NCBI RefSeq assembly: GCF_016859125.1
Contig: NZ_CP069338.1
Coordinates: 8,559,501-8,623,500 of the forward strand
Length of the DNA: 64,000 nt
Reading direction: 5' to 3'
From: Archangium violaceum
GTDB lineage: Bacteria > Myxococcota > Myxococcia > Myxococcales > Myxococcaceae
The first letter of the stretch is position 1, and each line of letters begins with the position of its first letter. Below, one piece after another: positions 51,034-59,902 of the stretch. The notes below the pieces were generated by a model, which had not been told where the DNA came from, did not search any database, and saw only the letters and a list, made by a program, of their open reading frames with translations. The position numbers and the translations under genes were made by a program.

Positions 51034-53997
51034 ATGCGCAAATGGTTCGTTATAGGGGCGGCAACCGCCCTGGTCGTCGTGGCGGTGGCGGTGTTGTGGC
51101 CTCGGGATGAGCCACCGCCCACCCCGGTCGCGCCCGTGGCGCGTGTGCTCCCCGAGTTCGAGTCGGTGGAGGTGTTCTCCTCCGGCGCCTCCGAGGGCCT
51201 GACGCTCACCGGGAGGGTGCTGGACTCCCGAGGGGCGCCCGTGGTGGGGGCGGAGGTCTTCCTGTCCGCGAGCGCGCAGAAGACGCTCACCTCGGTTCGC
51301 TGTGACGAGTGCGGAGAGGCGCTGCTGGCCTGTCCGGCCCGGGAGAGCGGCCTGCACGCGCTGGCCTTCTTCGAGCAGGCGCGCGGCTTCCTCCAACCCA
51401 AGGCCACCGTGCGCACGGACGCGCAGGGGCGCTTCCGGTTCGAGCACCTGGCCGGGGTGTCCTTCTCCGTGTGGGCCCGGGCCTCGGGCTTCGGCGCGGC
51501 CATGCGCGAGCGCGCGGCCCCCGGGGAGCCGGTGGATTTGTACCTGCCCCCGCTGCGGAGCATCGGCGGGCAGGTGGTGGACGAGGCGGGCCGGGGGCTC
51601 CCGGGCGCGCACGTGTACGCGGTGTCTCGCAAGGTGCCCCTGCCGTCCGAGGCGGTGGCGGGGCCGGATGGCTCCTTCACCCTGTCCGGGTTGGGGGAGG
51701 GTCCCTTCTATGTCCTGGCCACCGCGAGCGGCTTCCTTCCCGCGGTGGAGCCGCTGGTGGAGGCGGGCCCGCAGCCGGTGCGGTTGAGGCTGGAGCCCTC
51801 GCGGACGCTCGAGGTGCGCGTCACCCATCGCGGAGAGCCCGTGACGGCCACGGTGCGGCTGAAGGCGGACCACCTCGCGCGGGAGGTACGCGCCGAGGGC
51901 GGTGTGGCGCGCTTCGAGGATCTCTACCCGGACGAGCTGGTGGTGTCGGCCGAGGCCGGAAGGCTGGGAGCCGCGCCGCGCACCCTCACGCTGAGCGAGC
52001 GCCTCACGCAGGTGACGCTCGAGCTGGAGGAGGCGGGCACGCTGCTCGTCACGGTGGTGGACGAGGCCGGTCAGCCGGTGCCCTCGCCGGAGCTGGTGGT
52101 GCGCACCGCCCGGGGCAGGCCCATCCAGACGCAGAAGCCTTCCACGGGCGAGCTGGTGCAGTTTGGTCCGCTAGCGGTCGGGGACTACGTGTTGGAGGGG
52201 CGTGCGAAGGGCTTCCGGGACGCGCAGCTGCCGGCGCGGGTGAAGCCGGGCGAGACGTCCCTGGAGCTGGAGCTGGAGCGTGCCACGCTCATCACCGGGC
52301 AGGTGTTGGATCAGTACGGCCGGCCCGCGCCGAACGTGTCGGTGCTGGTGCAGCCCACGGGTGACGCGGTGCTGGCGGACGCGGAGGGCCACTTCTCGGC
52401 GGCGGTGCCCACACCGGGCCTGTACGAGCTGCATGCGCATCACTCCGAGTGGGGTGGTGGGCAGGTGAAGGTGACGGCTCCGGCGGAAGGGGTGCGGCTG
52501 GAGCTGGAGCCCCGGGCGTCGCTGGAGGTGACGGTGATGGGGGAGGGGCGCCGGCTGGAGGGCGCGGACGTGCTGCTGTGGGTGGACAACGAGGGCATCT
52601 TCCGCAGCGACAGCTCCTCGGGCCCGGACGGCATGGTGCCCATGCGAGGGCTGCCCCCGGGGACGTACTCCATGGTCGCCACGCATCCGGACTACCTGCC
52701 CTCGGAGCGGCAGAAGGTGGTGGTGGAGGACGGACAGACGCAGCGGGTGACGGTGACGCTGGAGCCGGGGGAGGGGATTCAGGGCGAGGTGGTGGACACG
52801 CGGGGCATGCCGGTGGAGGGGGCCTCGGTGTCGGTGCTGCCGCGCATGGCCGAGCCGGTGACGACGGACGCGCAGGGCCGCTTCGAGGTGCGAGCGCTGA
52901 AGCCCGGGCGTCCCTTCCTGGTGGAGGCGCGGCACTCGGGGTACGACCAGCGCGAGCGCGTGCAGGGCACTCCGGGTGGTGAGCCGGTGCGGGTGGTGAT
53001 GGAGGCGCGCGGGACGTTCCGCGGCCGGGTGGTGGCCGAGGACGGCGAGCCGGTGCGGCGCTTCCGGTTGGACGAGCACGACGTGACGAGCCAGGATGGG
53101 CGCTTCGAGGTGGCGCTGCCCACGGCGGGCGATCGCGTCATCGTGTCGGTGGAGGCCGCGGGCTTCGAGCCCCTGATGGTGGACAAGCCCGCACAGCCGA
53201 ACGACCTGGGCGACCTGGTGCTGGTGCGGGCGCCGTCGGTGACGGGGCTGGTGAGGGACGAGGGCGGCGGACCGGTGGCGGACGCGGTGGTGGGGTGTGA
53301 CGCGTGCGAGGACTCGGTGATGACGGGGCCGGACGGGCGCTTCACGCTGCCGAGCCCACCCTTCGTGGCGAAGTTCTCCGTGACGGCGCGCAAGGGGCGG
53401 TTGAGCGCGTCGGCGTCGGCCTCACGCGAGGGACCGCGGACGGTGGAGCTGGTGCTGAAGCCGGCCACGCGGCTGTCCGGGACGGTGTACCGGCCCGATG
53501 GCACTCCAGCGGCGGGCTTCCAGTTGGAGGGCGTCCACGCGGACCGGGGTGAGCCCATCAGCATCGTCACGGGGCCTGACGGGCGATACAGCGTGGACGT
53601 GGCCCCCGGCCACTATCGCTTCGCCCTGGGCGTGGCGCGCGAGTTCTCCGGTGAGCCGGCGCTGCTGGTGCAGGTGGAGGGTGGGGAGAAGCGGTTGGAT
53701 ATCGGGCCGGCGCCCGGGACGGCCTCGCTGACGGTGCAGCTCAAGTCCGAGCGGGGCAAGGCGCTGTGGGTGATCGCTGGAGACATGGGGGCCGTGGGCA
53801 ACCCGCCGAAGGAGCTGATACGGGCGCGCTACGGACAGCTGCTCTACCAGCCCCGCGGTGAGCGGATCACGCTGCAGGGCTTCCCTCCCGGGCGCTACAC
53901 GCTGGTGTGGTCGAACTTCCACACGGACACAGAAGACGGGCCGGTGGTGCGCACGGTGGACCTGCCGACCTCGGGAGACGTGGTGCTCACCCCGTAG
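51034..53997 (+). CDS. Large exported protein of carboxypeptidase-regulatory-like (beta-sandwich) repeats
   Basis: 987 residues. The N-terminus (MRKW, a hydrophobic Val/Ala stretch to residue 22, then PRDEPPPTPV) is a signal anchor followed by a Pro-rich linker. The rest is about eleven repeats of roughly 80 residues with the recurring pattern G-x-V-x-D-x-x-G-x-P-V-x-G-A-x-V, for example TGRVLDSRGAPVVGAEV, GGQVVDEAGRGLPGAHV and QGEVVDTRGMPVEGASV, each followed by a DG-x-F strand. This is the carboxypeptidase regulatory-like fold, common in surface and secreted proteins. Cys pairs occur in repeat 1 (CDECGEALLAC) and in a late repeat (CDACED), possibly disulfides. No enzyme domain is seen. It ends 2 bp before the convergent hydrolase gene. 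Confidence 0.88.
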   Translation: MRKWFVIGAATALVVVAVAVLWPRDEPPPTPVAPVARVLPEFESVEVFSSGASEGLTLTGRVLDSRGAPVVGAEVFLSASAQKTLTSVRCDECGEALLACPARESGLHALAFFEQARGFLQPKATVRTDAQGRFRFEHLAGVSFSVWARASGFGAAMRERAAPGEPVDLYLPPLRSIGGQVVDEAGRGLPGAHVYAVSRKVPLPSEAVAGPDGSFTLSGLGEGPFYVLATASGFLPAVEPLVEAGPQPVRLRLEPSRTLEVRVTHRGEPVTATVRLKADHLAREVRAEGGVARFEDLYPDELVVSAEAGRLGAAPRTLTLSERLTQVTLELEEAGTLLVTVVDEAGQPVPSPELVVRTARGRPIQTQKPSTGELVQFGPLAVGDYVLEGRAKGFRDAQLPARVKPGETSLELELERATLITGQVLDQYGRPAPNVSVLVQPTGDAVLADAEGHFSAAVPTPGLYELHAHHSEWGGGQVKVTAPAEGVRLELEPRASLEVTVMGEGRRLEGADVLLWVDNEGIFRSDSSSGPDGMVPMRGLPPGTYSMVATHPDYLPSERQKVVVEDGQTQRVTVTLEPGEGIQGEVVDTRGMPVEGASVSVLPRMAEPVTTDAQGRFEVRALKPGRPFLVEARHSGYDQRERVQGTPGGEPVRVVMEARGTFRGRVVAEDGEPVRRFRLDEHDVTSQDGRFEVALPTAGDRVIVSVEAAGFEPLMVDKPAQPNDLGDLVLVRAPSVTGLVRDEGGGPVADAVVGCDACEDSVMTGPDGRFTLPSPPFVAKFSVTARKGRLSASASASREGPRTVELVLKPATRLSGTVYRPDGTPAAGFQLEGVHADRGEPISIVTGPDGRYSVDVAPGHYRFALGVAREFSGEPALLVQVEGGEKRLDIGPAPGTASLTVQLKSERGKALWVIAGDMGAVGNPPKELIRARYGQLLYQPRGERITLQGFPPGRYTLVWSNFHTDTEDGPVVRTVDLPTSGDVVLTP

Positions 53998-53999
53998 GA

Positions 54000-55163
54000 T
54001 CACGCTCCCAACCAGCTCACCGCGCGCTCGAACACGACCTCGAACCCGCGCTCCACCTCCGTCTCGGCGGTGCTCTGGACCGGGAACGGATTCGCATGAT
54101 CATAGGCGTACGGTGGATCGAGGATCTCCACCCGTGCACCGGAACCCGCGAGGGTCTCGGCCACGGCCAGCGCCGGCATCACCCGATCCCCGCGCAGGGA
54201 GATCGCGTTCACGCGGGGGCCGATCCTCCGGAGGGCGGCCTCGCGCTCGGAACGATGGCGGTCGGAGATCACCATGGACTCGAATGCCCGGCCCTCGGCG
54301 TTGTCCGAGAGCAGCCTTCCCAGCTCGGGCCGTCGCTGCTTCTCCGACTCGAGCTCCGCGAAGAGCCGATGCAGCGAGCGGGCCGCCGCGCTGTCGAGGA
54401 TCTCCCGGGCCAGGGGCGCCGTCTCCGCCAGGAGGCATCCGCCGCAGAAGGTCACGAGCCGGGACTCGGTGAACCGTCCGCCGTCATCGGCCATGAGGAG
54501 GATCTCCGCCAGGAACGCGCCGATGGAGTACGCGAAGAAATCGAGCCGGGCTCCTGGGGCGAGGAGGGGCTCATCGCCTCGGCGGATGCTGTCGGAGAAG
54601 CGCGAGAGATCACGAAGGGTCCGCAGACCGGACCACAGGAAGCGGTCCGGCCGGGCGTGAAGGCGGGTGCTCAAGGCGGCGTTCGCGAAGCTGGAGGCCT
54701 CGAGCTCCGGGATGCGGCGCATGCGCTCGCGGCTGAGCTGCCGCATGGGCCTCGGGTCGGCCCAGAGCGCCGGGGATCTGTCCATGTGGAAGGCGACGGG
54801 GAAGAGGATGACGGGGACTCCGAGTCCCTCCACGAGCGCCTTTGCCCACGGCAGGTACTTCTCCCAGCGGCGCTCGTTGAGTCCGTGGAGGAGGAGCACG
54901 CCCCGGGTGCTTCGCTCGCATCCGGGCGGCGTGAGGATGCGGTACGGGAAGTCGAGGTTCTCCTCGACACCCGCGTCACGGTCGAGCAATCCCTTCAGGG
55001 ACTCCGGTTCGGGAGCGTCCTCCGATGGCGGGGGCGTGGGCTCCTCCATTTCCTCGGAGTGGAACCGGCGCTGGTGCAGGACGAGTCCGGTGTCCATGCA
55101 TCCCGTGGCCCTCCCTTCCTGGAATGCCTCGGCGAGCCTGCGATACGTGTCGACGTAGTTCAT
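54000..55163 (-). CDS. Alpha/beta hydrolase-fold protein
   Basis: 387 residues from the ATG at 55163, chosen for GGGAGAG 5-7 nt upstream; the frame extends to 55226. The pattern fits an alpha/beta hydrolase: VLLLHGLNER (oxyanion region), nucleophile Ser in FFAYSIGAF, likely Asp in SLRGDRVMPA and likely His in YAYDHANPF. There is no signal peptide. The N-terminal 80 residues are Pro/Glu-rich. The substrate is unknown and I cannot name a subfamily. It converges on the repeat-protein gene and is divergent from the DUF2911 gene. Confidence 0.8.
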   Translation of the reverse strand: MNYVDTYRRLAEAFQEGRATGCMDTGLVLHQRRFHSEEMEEPTPPPSEDAPEPESLKGLLDRDAGVEENLDFPYRILTPPGCERSTRGVLLLHGLNERRWEKYLPWAKALVEGLGVPVILFPVAFHMDRSPALWADPRPMRQLSRERMRRIPELEASSFANAALSTRLHARPDRFLWSGLRTLRDLSRFSDSIRRGDEPLLAPGARLDFFAYSIGAFLAEILLMADDGGRFTESRLVTFCGGCLLAETAPLAREILDSAAARSLHRLFAELESEKQRRPELGRLLSDNAEGRAFESMVISDRHRSEREAALRRIGPRVNAISLRGDRVMPALAVAETLAGSGARVEILDPPYAYDHANPFPVQSTAETEVERGFEVVFERAVSWLGA

Positions 55164-55313
55164 GAACGCTCTCCCGAAGGGATGGTGCCATCTCTCGCTG
55201 ACGCAGCGTGTCGCCATATTGATCATGGCCGTGTCACGACGCCACGGCGGAAAACTGATCTATAGAGAGAGCCAGCTGATCTCACCCTCTCAGGAAGAGG
55301 AAGGACGCAGGAG

Positions 55314-56174
55314 ATGATGAAGAAGTTTCTCGGGTGTGTGTTCGCGGCCCTCGTGGTGCTCTGTGCGGTTCCCGCTTCGGCGCAACTGGAACTGCCTCCC
55401 GCGAGCCCGGCGGCGAAGGTGATGCAGAAGGTGGGTCTGACCGAGATCTCGGTCGACTACTCCAGCCCCGCGGTGAAGGGACGCAAGATCTGGGGCGAGC
55501 TGGTCCCCTGGGAGAAGCCGTGGCGGACCGGCGCCAACGCGTCCACGAAGATCACCTTCAGCCGTGATGTGACCTTCGGTGGAAAGCCGGTTCCGGCGGG
55601 AACCTATGCGATCGTCACCTTCCCCACGCAGAGTGGCTGGACGGTCGCGCTGAACAAGGAGCTGGGCCTCTTCGGGGGTGGAAAGACCTATGACGCCAAG
55701 GACGATGTCGTCCGCGTCCCCGCGACGGTCACCGAGATCCCGAACCGCGAGCGGCTGACGTTCCTCTTCTCCAACACGACCGATGATCAGACCTCGCTCG
55801 ACATGGAGTGGGAGAAGCTGCGTGTCTCGGTGCCGATCCGGATGGACACGGCGGCGTACGCGCAGGCCAACATCCAGACCGCGGTGAACAACGCCTGGAA
55901 CTCGCTGGCGAACGCGGCGCGCTACATGGCCGAGAACACGAAGGACTACGGCACGGCGCTGAAGTACGCGGAGAACGCGATCGCCATCCAGTCCAACTGG
56001 TACACCCACTGGATCAAGGCCGACGTCCTGGCGCGCAGTGGCAAGTACGCGGACGCCCGCAAGTCCGCGCAGATGGCTCTGGACCTGGGCCAGAAGAACC
56101 CCAACCCGCCCTTCTTCTCCTTCTACAAGGACACGATCGCCAAGGCGCTCGTGGACTGGAAGAACAAGAAGTAG
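55314..56174 (+). CDS. DUF2911 family exported protein
   Basis: 286 residues with a signal peptide (MMKKFLGCVFAALVVLCAV, then PASAQLE). Residues about 28-175 match the DUF2911 layout as I recall it: VDYSSPAVKGRKIWGELVPW, WRTGANASTKITF, GGKPVPAGTYAIVTFP. The C-terminal third is helical and resembles tetratricopeptide-like repeats (ALKYAENAIAIQSNWYTHW, ADARKSAQMALDLG). The function is unknown. AAGGA and AGGAG both precede the paired ATGATG start. It converges with bshA, and the stops are 3 bp apart. Confidence 0.87.
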   Translation: MMKKFLGCVFAALVVLCAVPASAQLELPPASPAAKVMQKVGLTEISVDYSSPAVKGRKIWGELVPWEKPWRTGANASTKITFSRDVTFGGKPVPAGTYAIVTFPTQSGWTVALNKELGLFGGGKTYDAKDDVVRVPATVTEIPNRERLTFLFSNTTDDQTSLDMEWEKLRVSVPIRMDTAAYAQANIQTAVNNAWNSLANAARYMAENTKDYGTALKYAENAIAIQSNWYTHWIKADVLARSGKYADARKSAQMALDLGQKNPNPPFFSFYKDTIAKALVDWKNKK

Positions 56175-56177
56175 GCG

Positions 56178-57368
56178 TCAGAGGTGGCAGCCTCCCGCCT
56201 TCCGGGGGTGGGAGGCTCGCTGCGTGAGCCGGCGGTAGAGGGCCTCGTAGCGCTCGATGGCCGGCGCCAGTTGGAAGTGATCGAGGACGTGTTGCCGGGC
56301 GCGGCGCGAGAAGAGCCGCCAGCGCTCCGGCTCGTTCACGAGGGTGAGGACATGGCCCGCCATGGATTCCACGTCCCCCACGGGGGCGAGATAGCCCACC
56401 TTTCCGTGAAGGATCTGCTCCGGGATGCCCCCGGCGTTGCTCGCGACCACCGGGACGCCACAGCTCAGGGCCTCGAGCGCCGCGAGACCGAAGCTCTCCT
56501 GCTCGCTCGGGAGGAGGAACACATCGGACGCGGCGAGGAGCCCGGTGAAGTTCTCCAGCCCGCCCAGGAAGGCCACGCGAGCCTCGAGGCCGAGCTCCCG
56601 GCTCCTCCGCTCGGCGGCGGGCCGTTCGGGGCCATCGCCAATCATCACCAGCCGGCACGGGCGCGTGTGGTGCACCGCGGCGAAGACGCTCACCACGTCG
56701 CCAATGCGCTTCACCGGCCGGAAGTTCGAGACGTGGATGAGCACGGGCTCGTCCTCTGGCAGGCCGGGGAAGAGCGCGCGGAGACATTCCCTGTCCCGGA
56801 CCGGCGCGTACCGCTCCGTGTCGACGAAGTTGAAGATGACCTCGATGGGACAGCTCTCCGGGGAGATGCCGAACCCCTCCCAGGTGGCGCGCTGGAGGAA
56901 CGCCGAGGGGGTGGTCACCGCGTCGCTGCGCAGGATGGAGAAGCGCGTGATGGGCAGGTAGCTGGGGTCGATGCCGACGAGCGTGCTGTCGGTCCCATGG
57001 AGCGTCGTCACGATGCGCGGCGCCCTGGCGCCCAGCACCTCTCCCGCCATCCAGGCGGCCGTGGCATGGGGCACCGCGTAGTGCACGTGCAGGATGTCCA
57101 GGCGCTCCTGGTTCGCGACCTCGATCATCTTGGACGCGAGCGCCAGGGGGTAGGTCCCCGATTGCGCGAGTGCCGGGTAATCGCTCTCCGTGACCTGGTG
57201 GAAGAGGATCTCTCGCGTCATGCCCTGGAGACGCACTGGCAGGTCACGTGCGATGAAGTGGACGCGGTGACCGCGCTCCGCCATCGCCAGACCGATCTCT
57301 GCCGCGACCATTCCGCTACCGCCAATGGTGGGGAAGCAGGTGATGGCCAGATTCAGGCGGTCGGTCAT
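56178..57368 (-). CDS. bshA: N-acetyl-alpha-D-glucosaminyl L-malate synthase (bacillithiol step 1)
   Basis: 396-residue GT4-type glycosyltransferase. BshA joins UDP-GlcNAc and L-malate to GlcNAc-malate, the first step of bacillithiol synthesis. The N-terminus LAITCFPTIGGSGMVAAEIG is characteristic of BshA; later regions VHYAVPHA, LHGTDSTLVG, VSNFRPVKR and LLPSEQESFGLAALEALSCGVPVV (the last containing the GT4 E-x7-E motif) fit donor binding. It is last in an operon bshC-bshB1-bshA, with an ATGA overlap with bshB1. A hairpin lies within its final codons (56189-56217). Confidence 0.95.
   Translation of the reverse strand: MTDRLNLAITCFPTIGGSGMVAAEIGLAMAERGHRVHFIARDLPVRLQGMTREILFHQVTESDYPALAQSGTYPLALASKMIEVANQERLDILHVHYAVPHATAAWMAGEVLGARAPRIVTTLHGTDSTLVGIDPSYLPITRFSILRSDAVTTPSAFLQRATWEGFGISPESCPIEVIFNFVDTERYAPVRDRECLRALFPGLPEDEPVLIHVSNFRPVKRIGDVVSVFAAVHHTRPCRLVMIGDGPERPAAERRSRELGLEARVAFLGGLENFTGLLAASDVFLLPSEQESFGLAALEALSCGVPVVASNAGGIPEQILHGKVGYLAPVGDVESMAGHVLTLVNEPERWRLFSRRARQHVLDHFQLAPAIERYEALYRRLTQRASHPRKAGGCHL
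56189..56217. terminator. Hairpin in the bshA 3' end, possible terminator for the convergent DUF2911 gene
   Basis: Perfect 8-bp stem agcctccc/gggaggct (56189-56196 and 56210-56217), 15 nt after the DUF2911 stop and inside the last codons of bshA. No T-tract is seen on either strand. Confidence 0.4.
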
Positions 57369-58171
57369 CGGGGCTCGGGGAAGAACAGCGGCCGAGCAAA
57401 CGTATTCCTGCGGAAATGCTCCAGGGGATCGGCCAGGCCCAGGGTCTCTCGGAGGATATACGGCTCGCCATGCGCCACGCCGATCCGGGCGCCGTAGAAG
57501 CGGTCACGGGCCTCGAGCGAGGAGAGCGACAGGGGTGAGCCGACCAGCGTCTGCGGACCGTCCACCCGGGGCTCCACCTGGCTCGCATAACAGCGGATGG
57601 CCGCCATCTTGCGCTCGAAGGCCGCCGTCACGTCGACGACGAAGCTCGGCTCGGCCAGGTGGCGCATCGGGTAGTAGAGGACCTGCCTCGGCGTGAAGGA
57701 GGCGCTGGGGGGCTCGGTCTCGAACTTGCGGATCGACGCGAAGAACAGCGCACGCGTCACCAATGCGCTGGTGGCCTCATGGTCCGGATGGCGCTCGTGC
57801 TGCCAGGGGACGAGGACGAGCTCGGGACGCAGGCGGCGGAGGACCTCGACCACACGTGCGACGGGCGCGAGCCGTGCGCGGTCGGCCTCGGGCGCCTCGA
57901 AACCGGCCCAGGGGGCGATCCATCCATCGGGCAGCTCGAGGTTCTCGCGCAGCGTGAGTCCCAGTGCACGGGAGGCCGCCTCGGTTTCAGCGGCGCGCGT
58001 CTCGGGAGTCCCTCGCGAGCTCTTCTCTCCGCGCGTCAGGTCGACGATTCCGGTGCGGTGGCCCTGGCCCGCCATGTGCGCCAGGAGACCGCCGCAGAAG
58101 AGCTCGACGTCATCGGGGTGGGGGCCGAAGGCGAGGACCTCGAGTCCGTAGCCCGTATCGGTCGTGCTCAT
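57365..58171 (-). CDS. bshB1: Bacillithiol biosynthesis deacetylase BshB1 type
   Basis: 268-residue PIG-L (LmbE) family zinc deacetylase. It removes the acetyl group from GlcNAc-malate, the second step of bacillithiol synthesis. The zinc-binding motif is FGPHPDDVE and the second site is [10 protein letters not shown], with the BshB1-like [16 protein letters not shown] and a C-terminal end typical of the family ([14 protein letters not shown]). The ATG at 58171 overlaps the bshC stop, and its own stop overlaps the bshA start (both ATGA), so the three are translationally coupled. A longer frame to 58255 lies inside bshC and is rejected. Confidence 0.95.
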   Translation of the reverse strand: MSTTDTGYGLEVLAFGPHPDDVELFCGGLLAHMAGQGHRTGIVDLTRGEKSSRGTPETRAAETEAASRALGLTLRENLELPDGWIAPWAGFEAPEADRARLAPVARVVEVLRRLRPELVLVPWQHERHPDHEATSALVTRALFFASIRKFETEPPSASFTPRQVLYYPMRHLAEPSFVVDVTAAFERKMAAIRCYASQVEPRVDGPQTLVGSPLSLSSLEARDRFYGARIGVAHGEPYILRETLGLADPLEHFRRNTFARPLFFPEPR

Positions 58172-59793
58172 GGCCGCAGATCCTCGAGCTTCCCCGAGAA
58201 GGGCACACAGGTGTCGAGCACGAGTTTCGTGAAGGCTCGGGAGCCGAAGCGGCACGCGTAGTATGGCAGCCCGTAGATGCGCTCCTGTGGCGCTCCATCC
58301 GGGACCAGATAGGCCCGGAGGCGGTCCACCCGTTCGAGGGTCACCTGATCGCGCTGGGCGACGGCACGGCCGTACTTGGCCACCAGACGGGAGACGGCGC
58401 CACGAACGGTCTCGTCGGTGCGGGAGATGGCCTGGGCGAAGCCCGGATCCAGGGCGGCCATGCGCTCGCCGAGGCGGGTGAGCTCGGAGCTGAAGGCAGC
58501 CAGGAGGCGGGCCTCGACGTCCTCGGGGGACTCGAAACCGTCACCGGCGTTGCGCGCGGCCAGTCGGGTCAGCAGCTCGTCCCGTGGCATCAGGGTGTCA
58601 TCCGGTGAGAGGCCGAGCTTGTCGAGCAGGGCGCGTGTGCGGTCATCGAGCACACGGAACCGGGCGCGTGGCACGGTGAGCGGCATGGGTATGCCCATGT
58701 GCTCGTACAGTGGCGCGAGCTGCGCGAAGTAGGCGATCTCTCCGGGCCCGCCGATATAGGCCGCCGTGGGGAGCCAGGTGTCCTGGAGGAGCGGGCGCAG
58801 CAGGGCGGAGGTCGTGAAGCGGAGCGGCTCCCGGTCGAGCCAGGTGAGGAGCTCGGCCGTCGTCACGGAGGCGCCTTCCGGGTGTCCCACGAGGCTCCAG
58901 GAACCCGGGGCGGAGGGATCCATGCGGTAGCGCGCGCCCTCGATTCCCTCGGGTGAGAAGAAATCGAGCGGCGCTCCAGGGCGGATGTGGACCTGCTCGG
59001 AGAACCCCGCGTTGGCGAGGGCGGTGCCCCGCTCGGAGAGCCTCCCGGCGATGGCCTCGGCCTCTTCGATGGCTCGGCGGTGGAGCGGTGCGGCCAGGGG
59101 GGCGAGACGCGGGTCGCGCGGATCGAGGAACACGAGCCCCTCGTCCGCGAAGAGGGCGGAGAGGACCTCGGCGAAGGCCTCCGCCAGGGTCGCATCGGGA
59201 CGGTAGGCGCGCTCGAGCAGCTCCAGGTGCTCGGCCGCCTGCGGATGACCCTTCAGTTCGTTGCGCACCGCGTCGAGCGCACGGGTGACGTTCTCACCCA
59301 GGCGCCGGTGGGCGACGGGAACACGCGAGGTGGCCGCGTCCTGGAACTCGAGGCTCACGCGCAGTGGCTCTCCGGCCGTCCTCGGAATGAAGCAGTGATC
59401 GATCTCGGGCAGATCGTGATCTTCGGTCTGCAACCAGAAGACGGGAACGCAGGGGGTGCCCGTCTCGTGCGTGAGCTGGCGGGCCACGGCGATAGCGGAG
59501 GCGGCCTTGTAGACCGTGAAGAGCGGCCCGAGGAAGAGCCCCACCTGCTGCCCGGTCACCACGGCGACGGTGCCGGGACGGGCGAGCAGCTCCAGGTTGC
59601 GTTCACGCGCGGGGCTCGGCGCGAGGCGCGCGTTGCGGGCCACGAGTGCTTCGTGAAGGGCAGGGGAGAGCGAACGAGCTGCCGCGGCGGCCACGGCTGC
59701 GGCGCGTGCGGCCGGGTGCCGGAAGCGATCGGGGAGGAACTCGAGAGCGCGCGGATCCGCGCGAAGCCAGGATTCGGAGAACGAGGAAGCCAC
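58168..59793 (-). CDS. bshC: Bacillithiol synthase, putative cysteine-adding enzyme
   Basis: 541 residues from GTG 59793, matching the usual BshC length of about 540; the open frame to 59940 would overlap the divergent gene. BshC is thought to add cysteine to GlcN-malate in the last step of bacillithiol synthesis. Family features: [19 protein letters not shown] near residue 80, [14 protein letters not shown] near 118, [10 protein letters not shown] and [11 protein letters not shown]. No strong Shine-Dalgarno is visible before the GTG. First gene of bshC-bshB1-bshA, divergent from a secreted PIG-L deacetylase gene. Confidence 0.93.
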   Translation of the reverse strand: MASSFSESWLRADPRALEFLPDRFRHPAARAAAVAAAAARSLSPALHEALVARNARLAPSPARERNLELLARPGTVAVVTGQQVGLFLGPLFTVYKAASAIAVARQLTHETGTPCVPVFWLQTEDHDLPEIDHCFIPRTAGEPLRVSLEFQDAATSRVPVAHRRLGENVTRALDAVRNELKGHPQAAEHLELLERAYRPDATLAEAFAEVLSALFADEGLVFLDPRDPRLAPLAAPLHRRAIEEAEAIAGRLSERGTALANAGFSEQVHIRPGAPLDFFSPEGIEGARYRMDPSAPGSWSLVGHPEGASVTTAELLTWLDREPLRFTTSALLRPLLQDTWLPTAAYIGGPGEIAYFAQLAPLYEHMGIPMPLTVPRARFRVLDDRTRALLDKLGLSPDDTLMPRDELLTRLAARNAGDGFESPEDVEARLLAAFSSELTRLGERMAALDPGFAQAISRTDETVRGAVSRLVAKYGRAVAQRDQVTLERVDRLRAYLVPDGAPQERIYGLPYYACRFGSRAFTKLVLDTCVPFSGKLEDLRP

Positions 59794-59902
59794 GGCCTGG
59801 CGTGATAACAAGTCCGCCGCGTGGGAGCGACGGCGAACGATAAGAATTCGTTGGCAACACCGCTGCCGCGTTCCTCGTTCCCCTCGTATAGGATCCACCT
59901 GG
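59794..59902. promoter_or_regulatory. Divergent intergenic region between bshC and the PIG-L operon
   Basis: 109 bp that must hold the promoters for both directions. GTATAGG at 59887-59893 is the best -10-like string for the rightward operon, but no good -35 is found at the right distance. AGGAT lies about 8 nt before the ATG at 59903. Confidence 0.35.
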
